A stretch of 64,000 nt of DNA from Bufo bufo (taxonomy: Eukaryota > Chordata > Amphibia > Anura > Bufonidae), in contig NC_053390.1 of NCBI RefSeq assembly GCF_905171765.1, positions 135,424,820-135,488,819 of the forward strand, written 5' to 3'. The notes under the pieces are model-generated. The model did no database searches. It was not told where the DNA came from and saw nothing but the letters and a program-made list of their open reading frames with translations. Of this stretch, positions 44,400 to 55,447 are shown piece after piece. A program made the position numbers and the translations under genes. The first letter of the stretch is position 1, and every line of letters starts with the position of its first letter.

Positions 44400-45235
44400 C
44401 TGTGCCATGTATGTATATTTTCCTGGTACATCGACAGAATCATTACATGTAGCTATAAGCTGTAAAATCAAGAATTGTCAATGCCTTATATAGGCATAAC
44501 ATTTTAAGGTCCATTGTGCTTTCTGCATAGTCCTTCTGCTGAATGTTAATCTGATAACTTGGAAAAGATCCAGTACAAGGCAGCACCTGTACAGTCATAC
44601 AATATGTAATAAAGCCATTGCTAAGCATTATATTTAGATCCCTGTGAAGCACAATGACTTGCACCTGCTTTATTTAGGCAATCCAATGACTTCCCCTCAA
44701 TTATAGCTAGCTGCATATAAAATAACTTCATTGTGTTGGCCAAGATTTAACTATTTTTTTTATGTGGTAATCATTATTGAAAGCAAAAAAAAATCAGTAT
44801 TATATCCAGTAACTTCAAAAATAATGACACTGATACTTAGAATTACTAAGGCTTCTACTCGCTAAAGGCAGAATCTGATGGATTCAGATCGACTCCAACA
44901 AAGATATGAATGCTTAAATTATTAGTGTTTTTAATTATAATCTGAAACACTAATAATTTAAACCTGCTAGAAATTTAATGGAAGAAAATTAACCATTGTA
45001 GAGCATTGGCAATGGCTTTGGATGTGACTGTTAATCCATCACAATAAAGACCTATTTAAGGCCACAGGGCATTGATCCAATGTGGCTACACTGGTGGAGA
45101 AAAGAAAAGGATTGAGGGTTAGTCAGATCCTGTGGTAATAATCCAAAGGATCAGAACAAACTAGAGGCGCCAATGGATAGAGAGCTAGATGTGAAACAAT
45201 GGTATATGATATACTACAAAAGTGAATAGGCTGCT
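44400..45235. other. Unassigned AT-rich sequence
   Basis: No frame over 75 codons, no repeat recognised. 44915-44960 holds a palindrome 'aaattattagtgttt..aaacactaataattt'. Confidence 0.45.
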
Positions 45236-45655
45236 AGTGGATTAACACCATGCAGATGGCAATCTGCATGTATTGTAGATACTGGAGAGAGGAAAGAACA
45301 ACTGGTTAGACCCAGCGGGCTCAGAATTTTAACCCGCTGGATAAAAACCTGTTCTAATCCAGTATAAAGCGCCAAATCACTAGTCCCTAATGAAGGACCA
45401 CAATATAAGGGCTTTTTCTGGAAAAAAAATCTTCAATAAAACTCAGATCATACCATCCACACAGATATATTGGATACGGATAGACAAATTGACATTAAAG
45501 AATAAAACCAATAAAACTTATTAGGGAGAACCCAGATGTAGTGTGCATCAATCCATTATATGAAAAAGCCAGGGCTTTGTACCCATACAAAAATGGTTCA
45601 AATTACAGCTTAAAGTTAATAAAAAAATGAGAGAATCATATACTAGCTCTATTGA
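45236..45655 (+). repeat. Inverted 5'-end fragment of PLE3 at its 3' side
   Basis: Matches the reverse complement of 58740-59145: 'ggctttttctggaaaaaaa', 'cttcaataaaactcaga', 'ttggatacggatagacaaa', 'agagaatcatatactagct' all occur in order in both. Inverted terminal fragments are known for Penelope elements. Confidence 0.85.
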
Positions 45656-46600
45656 CTTACTTCACGAGGGGGGCGGTTACCTGGATAAACTAAAGACACC
45701 AGGGAATCTTAAACCCCCCCCAGCCTGGATCGCCTGTAGAGTATTAGAAGATGAAGGCAGCCAACGTCAAATAGGGCTTATTTTCAAATTCTTTATTCGG
45801 AATCAAACATATGGCTCAACGCGTTTCGGGACCACACAGGGTCTCTTCCTCAGGGGCAGTACAGAAAAAAATTGTGTACAAACATAACAAACAAGTTCCT
45901 ACCCTATATATATTCACAAAAGCCCACCATAAGTGCTGCGAGTGTCTTAATCTGCATGCTGTGGCCGCTGAGCTGCCTGCGGTGCGCATATCCAGAAGTA
46001 CGGCAAGCGGAAATCTCATGCTCTCCACTCTGGAACACATCGGAAGTGCTGCTCTGGAAACACGCGCCTCAGCGCGGAACGCACCCTAATCTACAGGTTC
46101 GTCAATGGGACAGGGGTGCACTAATCGATGGAGCGAAGTCCCATTTTGCCAGCATCATTGGAAGGGTGTGTGTTGGCAAAACAATGTGGTTCAATAAAGA
46201 TAACCCTTGTCTTTGGCTTGGCTAAGTGATATTTTTTTGATGTAGAGCCTATTAGAATAAAATAAAATAAAATACAACATTGATTTCTATATTCAGTGTC
46301 ATCTGGGCTACTTTAATATATATATGTGTATATACAGTATACGTACAGTATATTATACTAGAGAAGTAGTTTATAGATAAGATCATATACATATATAAAA
46401 ATATATAGAAAAAAAACATATATAGAAAAAAGTAAAAATAATAAATATGATAAATATAATAGATATTAGTGATAAATAGTAAAATAGTGGATGATAAAAA
46501 TGATCAATCCCTCCGTGATTTTTTTGGGGTAAAGACTGTTAATGTGTACAAGTAAAAGTTTGGCTTAAGGGAACAAAGAAATATGTGTAAATAAGTAAAA

Positions 46601-46631
<31 letters not shown>

Positions 46632-46633
46632 TA
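45656..46633 (-). other. PLE3 3' terminal repeat (pLTR) and flank
   Basis: Non-coding on the minus strand. Holds the hammerhead-like motif, then 'ccgaataaagaatttg'. 46250-46635 is AT-rich and ends in (AT)n next to the Tc1-A target. Confidence 0.6.
45816..45860 (-). ncRNA. Hammerhead-ribozyme-like motif in the PLE3 pLTR
   Basis: The minus strand reads CCCCTGAGGAAGAGACC, then GGTCCCGAAACGCGTTGAGC. Box CTGAGGA (consensus CTGANGA) is followed by a stem II of GACC/GGTC and the GAAAC box; ACGCGT is self-complementary and would form the weak helix III, best in a dimer, as described for PLE hammerheads. Confidence 0.65.
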
Positions 46634-46635
46634 TA
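46608..46635. repeat. (AT)n microsatellite
   Basis: Sits directly left of Tc1-A copy 3. A second (AT)n at 49082-49121 sits directly right of it, so the transposon probably landed in one AT array. Confidence 0.9.
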
Positions 46636-46981
46636 CAGTCAGGTCTATCTATAAATATTGGGACATCGACACAATTCTAACATTTTTGGCTCTATACACC
46701 ACTACAATGGATTTGAAATGAAACTAACAAGGTGTGCTTTAACTGCAGACAGTCAGCTTTAATTTGAGGGTATTTACATCCAAATCAGGTGAACGGTGTA
46801 GGAATTACAACAGTTTGCATATGTGCCTCCCACTTGTTAAGGGACCAAAAGTAATGGGACACTTGGCTTCTTAGCTGTTTCATGGTCAGGTGTGTGTGTT
46901 ATTCCCTCATTATCCCAATTACAATGAGCAGATAAAAGGTCCAGAGTTCATTTCAAGTGTGCTATTTGCATTTGGAATCTG

Positions 46982-48826
46982 TTGCCGTCAACTCTCAAGA
47001 TGAGATCCAAAGAGCTGTCACTATCAGTGAAGCAAGCCATCATTAGGATGAAAAAACAAAACAAACCCATCAGAGAGATAGCAAAAACATTAGGCGTGGC
47101 CAAAACAACTGTTTGGAACATTCTTAAAAAGAAGGAACGCACTGGTGAGCTCAGCAACACCAAAAGACCCGGAAGACCACGGAAAGCAACTGTGGTGGAT
47201 GACCGAAGAATTCTTTCCCTGGGGAAGAAAACACCCTTCACAACAGTTGGCCAGATCAAGAACACTCTCCAGGAGGTGGGTGTATGTGTGTCAAAGTCAA
47301 CAATCAAGAGAAGACTTCACCAGAGTGAATACAGAGGGTTCACCACAAGATGGAAACCATTGGTGAGCCTCAAAAACAGGAAGGCCAGATTAGAGTTTGC
47401 CAAATGACATCTAAAAAGGCCTTCACAGTTCTGGAACAACATTCTATGGACAGATGAGACCAAGATCAACTTGTACCAGAGTGATGGTAAGAGAAGAGTA
47501 TGGAGAAGGAAAGGAACTGCTCATGATCCTAAGCATACCACCTCATCAGTGAAGCGTGGTGGTGGTAGTTAGTGATGAGCGGCAGGGGTCATATTCGAAT
47601 TCGCGATATTTCGCGAATATTTCGTAGAATATTTGCAAATTCGAATATTCGTTATATTCTACGATTTTTTTTTACTCAAAAAATCGGCAAGGTAATGATC
47701 GTGTAATATGCGAATTTTCGTATTCGAATTTTCGAATTTTCGAATATTTATTGCGAATGTTTGAACTTTTAGACAAAGAATATTATAGCACTATATACTT
47801 TGTTTTTTCGAATATTCGTAATATTCTATAACAAGAATATATAGCAATATAGCGAATATTCGAAAAAAAAAGAATATAGAGCAATTTAGCTAATATAGTG
47901 CTACAATCTTCTTTGTCTAATAGTTGTAATTTTTTTCTCATCTGAAGTTCAGATTAGAAAAAAATTACAACTATAAAAAAATAAAAAATAGCACTATATT
48001 AGCTAAATTGCTCTATATTAGTTTTTTTTAAAATATTCGCTATATTGCTAAAACAAGAATATATAGCAATATAGCGAATATTCGAAAAAAAAAGAATATA
48101 GAGCAAAATTCGCAAACAACACTACTCCTAAAGTCAAGTATATTGCAGCCTTCTTATTGGCCCACAAGCTAGAAGCAGGGAGGGATCATGTGTACTGATA
48201 AAAATAAAAAATAATCGAATATAAAAAAAAAAAATTGTAATATTCGAAATTACGAATATATATATCACTATATTCGAAATATTCGCAAATTTTCGAAGTA
48301 CCTATATTCGCGATAAAAATTCAAAATTCGAATATTCGTTATCAACACTAGTGGTAGTGTCATGGCGTGGGCATGTATGGCTGCCAATGGAACTGGTTCT
48401 CTTGTATTTATTGATAATGTGACTGCTGACAAAAGCAGCAGGATGAATTCTGAAGTGTTTCGGGCAATATTATCTGCTCATATTCAGCCAAATGCTTTAG
48501 AACTCATTGGACGGCGCTTCACAGTGCAGATGGACAATAACCCAAAGCATACTGCAAAAGCAACCAAAGAATTTATTAAGGGAAAGAAGTGGAATGTTAT
48601 GCAATGGGCAAGTCAATCACCTGACCTGAATCCGATTGAGCATGCATTTCACTTGCTGAAGACAAAGCTGAAGGGAAAATGCCCCAAGAACAAGCAGGAA
48701 CTGAAGACAGTTGCATTAGAGGCCTGGCAAAGCATCACCAGGGATGAAACCCAGCGTCTGGTGATGTCTATGCGTTCCAGACTTCAGGCTGTAATTGACT
48801 GCAAAGGATTTGCAACCAAGTATTAA
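46982..48826 (+). pseudogene. Tc1-A transposase, copy 3 (one stop, one MITE insertion)
   Basis: Reads through the helix-turn-helix (KELSLSVKQAIIRMKKQNKPIREIAKTL), the second DNA-binding unit (KKTPFTTVGQIKNTL), then an in-frame TGA at 47405-47407, where the other copies have Arg (CGA to TGA). The same frame goes on through FWNNILWTDETKINL to GGGS and is cut by the MITE at 47570-48350. Because MITE plus duplication is 789 bp, the frame is kept after it: [44 protein letters not shown], ending GFATKY. The second Asp and the Glu are separated by 34 residues (DD34E, Tc1 type). All three catalytic residues are present. Confidence 0.93.
47570..48350. mobile_element. hAT MITE (781 bp) inside the Tc1-A transposase
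   Basis: 8-bp duplication GTGGTAGT (47562-47569, 48351-48358). Ends TAGTGATGAGCGGCAG and ..GTTATCAACACTA. The interior is AT-rich with many 'ttcgaatattcg' palindromes and two inverted blocks ('gaatatatagcaatatagcg'). Confidence 0.94.
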
Positions 48827-49079
48827 AAAGTAAAAGTTTGATTTATGATTATTATTCTGTCCCATTACTTTTGGTTCCTTAACAAGTGGGAGGCACATAT
48901 GCAAACTGTTGTAATTCCTACACCGTTCACCTGATTTGGATGTAAATACCCTCAAATTAAAGCTGACAGTCTGCAGTTAAAGCAGATCGTGTTTGTTTCA
49001 TTTCAAATCCATTGTGGTGGTGTATAGAGACAAAAATGTTAGAATTGTGTCGATGTCCCAATATTTATGGACCTGACTG

Positions 49080-49126
<47 letters not shown>

Positions 49127-49143
49127 CTACCTCAGAATTAGAG

Positions 49144-50471
49144 TTAAAAACCGTCCATTTCTAGCTCAGGTAAATCAAAACCTGAAATGTGGGTAGTTGT
49201 ACTGGGAGATATATATTTCTCAAAGCATTCTGCATGACAAGTACCATAAAACAAGTACCCCAAAACAATATAGTTCTGTTCTAGGGGGATTACTTTAAGG
49301 CTTACTGGATTGCCGTCATGTGTTGTAGTGAAATGGGGTGACACACTGTTAATGATGACCTTTCTGTTAATGTTGGAGCGATGTTCAGTCATACGCTCCC
49401 TAAGTGTTTGGGTCGTACAGCCCACATAGTAAAGGTTGCAAGGGCATTGTAGTAAATACACCACATTGGTGCTTCCACATGTCATATGGTGTTGAAATTG
49501 TATTTTACCTTTTTAATGGGACAGTTGGACTTCTCCCTTAGCTGTAGTGATCATTTCACAGCACTTGCACTTGCACTTGCACTTGCGTGCTCCACATTTG
49601 AAGGAACCTTTTATCACTACTGCTTTCGCAGGCATTTGTTTTGATATTGATATTTGAGAGTGTTTGATCTTCGGGCAAGATGGGGCTAATATGTTTTTGA
49701 GAGTTTTGGCTCTACGGAAAGTGAGTGTGGGCTCTCTAGGTATCTCTTTGCCCAAAATGGGGTCCTTTAATAGGACTGACCAGTGTTTCGTGAGAATGTG
49801 CCGGATAAGTTTGTGGTTGCAGTTGAATCTTGTTATTAGAACAAAATAATTTTTTATTAGAATTTTCAAAGAAATTTCAATATAACATACAGAAAAATTT
49901 AATTTTTCACATGTAATATTACTTGTTATTAGGCCAGGTATAAAAAGATTCGGTGGAGTTTTTTTTATTGTTATTACTTGTTTTAGGTTCTGTTTTTTGA
50001 TTCTTTGATGAGTTGTGGGGGATATCCTTTATCTCTAAATCTTGTGCTAAGGGTATCTAACTGTTTCCTCATGGTGTTATCGTCTGTACAGTTGCGTCTG
50101 ATCCTTTTCATTCGGCTGAACGGTATATTGATTTTCCATTTGAGAAAATTACAACTTAAGAAATCCAAAAAACTGTTTGCGTCTACGCTTTTGAAATGTG
50201 TGCTGGTGGAAATGGAGTTGCTATTGCTTTTGAGGTGGAGGTCTAGGAAAATCGCTTCTCTGGGGTGAGATTCTAGTGTGAAATGTAGATTCCAATTATT
50301 ATCATTAATTGTTTTAATATATGATTCCAGTTCGTCGGTAATCCCGTGCCAGATAAAGATAACGTCATCAATATACCTTTTATAGAACACGATGTTGGAA
50401 GGGGCAAGTAGACCAATGTTTTTTTCAAAAGCGCCCATTAGTAAATAGTCATAGGATAGAGTGAATTTTGT
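49144..50471 (-). pseudogene. PLE3 protein, segment 4: RT palm end, linker and GIY-YIG endonuclease
   Basis: 50471-49983 reads FTLSYDYLLMG, then YKRYIDDVIFIWHG (RT motif C, YIDD), AIFLDLHL and the thumb-like RMKRIRRNC. A break near 49980-49870 follows; 49869-49513 then reads NYFVLITRFNCNHKLI and a Cys-rich linker KCGARKCKCKCKCC. 49485-49144 reads NVVYLLQCPCNLYYVGCTTQTLRERMTEH, the GIY..YIG core with Arg and Glu. The piece is out of frame at two places. The segment's start abuts the hAT element at 50472. Confidence 0.88.
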
Positions 50472-52702
50472 CAGGGCCGATCCTACACGGGGTGCAGTGG
50501 GTGCCCTGCACCCCAGCGCTGTCACCCGAAAGGCGCCGAGCGAGCCGCCGGGACTTTTTTTTTTTTGACTTTTTTTTAATTTTATTTTATAATGCCCGCA
50601 GTGGCGTAGCTATAGGGGTCGCAGCGGTCGCAATTGCGACCGGGCCCCTGAGTCAGGGGGGCCCACAGGGCCCCCTCAAGCCAGGAGAACGCAGCCGCAG
50701 CTGAATAACTAAGATACAGGGGGCGGAGCGGAGGCCGAGAGGAGAGGCCCTGTGTGACGCGCACTGTGCAGGGCAGCTGGGCAGGCGAAGTGAGGAGGAG
50801 GGGCCGGGGGAGCGGCTTCAATTGAGGTGCGACGCAGGACTTAGTCACGTACCTCACTGTGACCTCCTGCGTCGGATCTCGCGAGATGACGCGGCGCGGG
50901 AAGGCACAGTGAGTGAGGCATGATGACCGCCTGTACCAGAATGCCACAAGCTGTGAAGGAGAGAGAGGTAAGTATTAATTATTATTTTTTTTTTATGTAC
51001 CCTACGTTCTACCCTTATTGCAGAGGCACTGGGGGCACGAGAGGAGGACCACTGACAGTACTCAGTCAGTGGACATCATAGTATTAATAAGAGTGGAGAC
51101 TGGAGAGACTACCATTATATTAATAATAAAGAGGGGGCTATTATATTAACAACGAGGGGGACATTATATTATTAATAAAGAGGGGGTCATTACATTAATA
51201 ACAAAGAGGGGGCCATTATATTAATAAAGAGGGGGCCACTACATTAATAACAAAGAGGGGGTCATTATATTAATAAAGAGGGGGCCATTATATTAATAAC
51301 AAAGAGGGGGCCAATACATTATTATTAATATAATGGCCCCCTATTTATTATTAATATAATGTCCCCCTCTTTATTATTAATATAATGGCCCCCTCTTTAT
51401 TATTAATGTAATGCCCCCTCTTTATTATTAATGTAATGCCCCCTCTTTATTATTAATGTAATGGCCCCCTCTTTATTATTAATGTAATGACCCCCTCTTT
51501 ATTATTAATGTAATGGCCCCCTCTTTATTATTAATGTAATGGCCCCCTCTTTGTTATTAAAGAGGGGCCATTATATTAATAATAAAGAGGGGGCCATTAC
51601 ATTAATGATGAAGAGGGGGCCATTATAATATACAGGGGGAATAATATTATGAGGATTGGGGGACTACCTGTCTGGCTCTAGCACAGTATTGGGGGGCAGC
51701 AGGATGAGTTGTTGAGACACCAGGAAGGAGAGGATGAGAGTAAAGTGAGGAACCTAAAAAATAATCTGTGAAACTCTGCAGAGACGAGAAGCGGCTGAAA
51801 GAAGGTGTCATGGCGGTCTTATCTCTGGATGAAGACGTCGAGGAAAGTGTACATCACAGGAGACGTCACTGGATGTAACAGGTATGGTGCGGCATTCTCC
51901 TGTAATAATATTACCCATGCACATATCTGTTTCTCGGTAGGGTAAGGGGTATATAGAATTTGACCCACACTGCCGCATCCGGCCCCAGACTTCAGGTAAC
52001 ACTGTGTTCTGAATTCTGGGGCCTAACTAAGGGGTATCAGGGGACATTATTATACAGGGGTAATATAACTTATATTACCCCTGTATAGTGTACCCTGATA
52101 CCCCTTAGTTATATTACCCCCTGTATAATTTACCTGATACCCCTCAGTTATATTACCCCTGTATAATGTCCCCCATAACAGTGTGTGTTATCCACAGATC
52201 TCCCATAACAATGTGTCATCCACAGATCCCCCAAATTATTTTAAAAACCTGCTGTTTCTCTAGATGACCTTATGTTTATGGTAGTGATAATAGAGTCTCA
52301 ATGGTCTATAAAAGCAGCTACACTATTTTTACAGACCTTTGAGACTCTATTAACACTACTATTAACTATTAACATAAGGTCATCTAGAGAAAAAGCAGGT
52401 TTTTAAAATTCTTATTTTTCCCATTTAGGTGTTAGAGCAATCTAATTAAAGTTATGTTTTAACACCTAAAGAGAAAGAAAAAATAAATAAAAACCTACGG
52501 TTTCTCTAGATGACCTTATGTTGATAGTAGTGTTAATAGAGCTTCAATGCTTTGTAAAAATAGTGTAGCTGCTTTTATAGACCCTTGAGACTCTATTACT
52601 ACTACATTATAAAGGGGAGGAGTTAGTAAGATAACCACGCCCATGTGGGGGCGCCAGAAATATTTCTGCACCCAGGCGCCTGTGACCCTAGGATCGGCCC
52701 TG
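50472..52702. mobile_element. Non-autonomous hAT element in the PLE3 RT domain
   Basis: 8-bp duplication AATTTTGT (50464-50471, 52703-52710). Ends CAGGGCCGATCCTACAC / CCTAGGATCGGCCCTG. Splits PLE3 between GTAIGTKF and TLSYDYL. No transposase frame; holds strand-switching minisatellites (51110-51630), 'gataccccttag' inverted repeats (52025-52165) and 'tctctagatgaccttatg' inverted/direct blocks (52255-52610). 50590-50700 contains another 'agtggcgtagctat..gcgaccgggcccctgag' edge, probably a further nested element end. Confidence 0.93.
51110..51630. repeat. Strand-switching 30-bp minisatellite
   Basis: Forward units 'aataacaaagagggggccattatatt' (51120-51315), then reverse-complement units 'ggccccctctttattattaatgtaat' (51325-51560), then forward again (51561-51630). 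Two switch points. Confidence 0.93.
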
Positions 52703-53130
52703 AATTTTGTACCTATTGCTGTGCCCTTAACCTGGATATAAAATGTATCATTAAAAGAGAAATAGTTGTGTGTTAAAATAAAGTCGATTGATTTGAGAAC
52801 AAATTAGTTGGGTAGCTTTCATCCCCAATGTATGTACTATGTTGCTATATAGTGATGTAACATCCAGAGTTGCCCAGACGTAATTGTCTTGCAAAAACGA
52901 TATCCTCCAAATTTTGGATCAAATGTGCCGAATCTCTCAAGTATGATGGTAGTGTCTTAACGTATTTTTGGAGGATACCATCGATGTATTATGACATATT
53001 TGAAGTTAATGAATCTATCCCTGAAATAATCGGTCATCCGGGTGGATTAACTAGGGATTTGTGTATTTTAGGGAGAAAATAAAATTGTGCAACTGTAGGA
53101 TGTGGTACTTTGAGATAATTATTTTCATTT
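52703..53130 (-). pseudogene. PLE3 protein, segment 3: RT fingers to motif B
   Basis: The minus strand reads YLKVPHPTVAQFYFLPKIHK, RPIISGIDSLT-like sequence with Arg changed to a stop (PPG*PII), YIDGILQKYVKTLPSYLRD, then out of frame the motif A region (ATLDVTSLYSNI-like), and LKSIDFILTHNYFSFNDTFY..QVKGTAIGTKF, motif B. Homologous to PLE4 residues about 235-385. Confidence 0.85.
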
Positions 53131-53133
53131 ATA

Positions 53134-53674
53134 GCCCGGGGAGTATACACGTATAGCAATCCCCACACACATGAGGCGAGGCTCTATATTGAAGGTAAAA
53201 CAGGAACTCTTTATTGAACATACAAGCATTGACTTATATACACATTTTTTAACAAGTGTACCACCCCTGTGGACCTGGTTGGGAACTGAGGACATGACAT
53301 AGCAGCCAATCCTTTAAAGCTTTACAGTTTAAACACAAAAACTAACCCTATTCAACAAACACAATGGCATTGTCTTTGACGCAATTAACAAACACAATGG
53401 CATTGTCTTTGACGCAATCAACAATGAACAACATGCAAACAGACATCTTCACCCCCTCCATAATGAATGAATAGGGGGCGAGGAGACACATGTGATGGGA
53501 TTATCTCCTGAGTGTATCATAGGGTGATCTACTCATCTAGGAGTCGGCTGCTCTTATAGCTATCTTAATCCCATCACTAACACAATCAGTGGGAGTCTCA
53601 GTGCAGAGTTAACCCTTTTTGTGTTGCTGAATCCACACCATGCACCTTTAATGGGCAATAGGAAATATGTGGCA
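53134..53674 (-). repeat. 3' LTR, partial
   Basis: Direct repeat of 55718-56181 with two extra pieces: a 45-bp block near 53219-53263 and a duplicated 'caaacacaatggcattgtc'. Lacks both the outer U3 and the last 148 bp of U5 seen in the other LTR. Holds AATAAAGAGTTCC on the minus strand, a polyadenylation-type signal. Confidence 0.85.
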
Positions 53675-55022
53675 CTCTGTTGAACTCTGGGGCCTGGCTC
53701 TGTTCTGTATGTCCCCAGCTGTGGAGTGGGCATCTGCTACTCCTTGCTTCATTGTTGTTCTCTAGCTTGGAGCTGTGGGTACTTGGTGGGCAAAGGCCGA
53801 CTGCGCTCTGCCCATATGCCAGCTCTGCCGCTGGGGTAGCCTGTGGGGAGTCAGCCTCTGGACAAGAGGATAGGGGAGGGCAGAGGCCAACTGCACTCTG
53901 ACCAGATGCCAGCTCTTCCGCTGGGGTAGCCTGTGGGGAGTCAGCCTCTGGACAAGAGGATAGGGGAGGGCAGAGGCCAACTGCGCTCTGCCCAGATGCC
54001 AGCTCTTCCGCTGGGATGGGGTCATGGAATCCTACCCCCTGGACCTTGTTGCGGATCAGCTGTGTAGAGGATGGAGCACTTACCTCCTCCTCCTCCTGGC
54101 ATTCCTGCGGGGTTGGTGGGGGATCTGTACCGGCCGTCCAGCATCCCGGTAGGCCTGGTGCAGAGACTGCGGTCCCATCTGCACCATCGGAGTTAGGGGT
54201 GATGTCCCCCTGTGGTTGGGGAGAGAAACCGGTTGTCTCCTCTCCCTTCAAAGTACACTGCCGTTGGGGAATGAAGACGATGCTCTTCTCTCCCTGCAAA
54301 ACATACTGCCGCTGGGGAGCAGGACCGACTGTCCCTACTCCCTGAAAATCCGGCTGCCGTTGGGGATCTGGGCTGACTTCCCAGCATCCCTGTAGGGCCG
54401 GTGGAGAGACATCGGTCCCATCTCCACTGTTGTGAGGCTTACTGTCTCCCCCTGGTACATTATGCTGCCGCTGTGGAGAGGGGTTAACAAGCTCCGCTCC
54501 CAATACTGTGTCCTGCTGCTGGGGAAAGGAGACTGGGCTCTCTATTCCCTGCTGGACACTCTGCCGCTGGGGTGGGAGGACAAAGCTCTCTTCTTCCAAT
54601 AAAACCCTCTGCTGCTGGGGGACAGGACCGACTGTCTCTGCCCCCTGTAACTGAGCCTGCCGCTGGGGAATGGAGACTGGGCTCCCAATTCCCAATAAAT
54701 CACATTGCCGCTGGGGGACAGGACCGACTGTCTCTGCCCCCTGTAACTCAGCCTGCCGCTGGGGAATGGAGACTGGGCTCCCAATTCCCTGCACGACCGG
54801 TGGAGTGACCTCGGTCCCATCTCCACCGGCCCCCTGGGGTTCTTCCCAGTAAACCTCCACAATATCTTCCCAGCTGAGGGGGTCTGGCTCTGGGTCTGTC
54901 ACTCTGCTCTCCTGCTGAGCCTTCTCACTGGAGTGGAACAGCTGCTGGTAGCCCTGTTCCAGCTCCATCTCCCAGGTCACCAGGTGGACCAGGTCCTGCT
55001 CAATCTCATGAGTGTCGTCCAA
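53598..55022 (-). CDS. Repeat-rich ORF in gag position of the LTR element (474 aa)
   Basis: Not recognised as a known domain. The N-terminal 45 residues are helical-looking and acidic (HEIEQDLVHLVTWEMELEQGYQQLFHSSEKAQ). Residues about 80-270 are tandem 31-residue units built on GPVPQRQCDLLGIGSPVSIP, with PQRQ spaced 15-16 residues apart. Residues about 340-420 are three 30-residue units starting AEELASGQSAVGLCPPLSSC. The last 40 residues run into the 3' LTR. The same frame is open upstream to 55259, interrupted by a stop at about 55035, so the natural product may be about 75 residues longer. No zinc knuckle, protease or RT. Uneven repeats suggest slippage growth. It could be a Gag-like protein of a non-autonomous element or simply an ORF kept open by its repeats. 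Confidence 0.5.
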   Translation of the reverse strand: MDDTHEIEQDLVHLVTWEMELEQGYQQLFHSSEKAQQESRVTDPEPDPLSWEDIVEVYWEEPQGAGGDGTEVTPPVVQGIGSPVSIPQRQAELQGAETVGPVPQRQCDLLGIGSPVSIPQRQAQLQGAETVGPVPQQQRVLLEEESFVLPPQRQSVQQGIESPVSFPQQQDTVLGAELVNPSPQRQHNVPGGDSKPHNSGDGTDVSPPALQGCWEVSPDPQRQPDFQGVGTVGPAPQRQYVLQGEKSIVFIPQRQCTLKGEETTGFSPQPQGDITPNSDGADGTAVSAPGLPGCWTAGTDPPPTPQECQEEEEVSAPSSTQLIRNKVQGVGFHDPIPAEELASGQSAVGLCPPLSSCPEADSPQATPAEELASGQSAVGLCPPLSSCPEADSPQATPAAELAYGQSAVGLCPPSTHSSKLENNNEARSSRCPLHSWGHTEQSQAPEFNRVPHISYCPLKVHGVDSATQKGLTLH

Positions 55023-55034
55023 GTCATACCTGCT

Positions 55035-55447
55035 CTACCTCCATTCCAAGAGATCACGGAACCGGGCTTGTGTAGGGCTCCCAAACTCCAGCTCTGAAAA
55101 AGTCTCCCATAACAAGCCAGGACCATCAAACTCCTCTCCCTCTGGCTTGTCATGCTCAGCTGTCCTGGGTAGGTACTGAGCCCCATACCACCAGAGCGCC
55201 TGGTAGGCATATTCCATCCACAGCTCCTGCCATGCTAGGTGTTCCAATAACTTTCCCATTCCTCCCGGGGCTGCTCTCCCAGGAAGGGCATCCGCAGGGC
55301 TACTCGCTTCTGCAACCGCTGTTCTTTCGTGGAGAGTCTCTCGTCCCGCAGATACTCCACAATACCCAGTGCCTGGTACCAGATGCCTTTGGGGACTGCA
55401 TCTCGGTCATCCATGACACCCTTATCGTACTCCACTGCTGTTTCCAT
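55035..55447 (-). pseudogene. Upstream part of the LTR-element ORF
   Basis: 55235-55447 (METAVEYDKGVMDDRDAVPKG..) and 55035-55259 (MGKLLEHLAWQELWMEYAYQ..LLEWR) overlap by 25 bp in different frames. Both are rich in Glu, Trp and Tyr like many retrotransposon Gag N-termini, and together with the 474-codon frame they probably formed one protein before a frameshift and a stop. Confidence 0.5.

Larger units (their letters stand above)
46636..49079 (+). mobile_element. Tc1-A copy 3, carrying a hAT MITE
   Basis: TA at 46634-46635 and 49080-49081. Left end CAGTCAGGTCTATCTATAAA, right end (minus strand) CAGTCAGGTCCATAAATATT. Inverted repeats about 225 bp. The best-preserved Tc1-A copy. Confidence 0.94.

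Noticed and set aside
45627..46225. Plus-strand frames of 86-117 codons
   Set aside because: Within the inverted PLE3 end and pLTR; no domain, and the hammerhead motif lies on the other strand.
53759..54860. Plus-strand frames over the gag-position ORF (73-109 codons)
   Set aside because: Antisense of the PQRQ and GQSAVG repeats.
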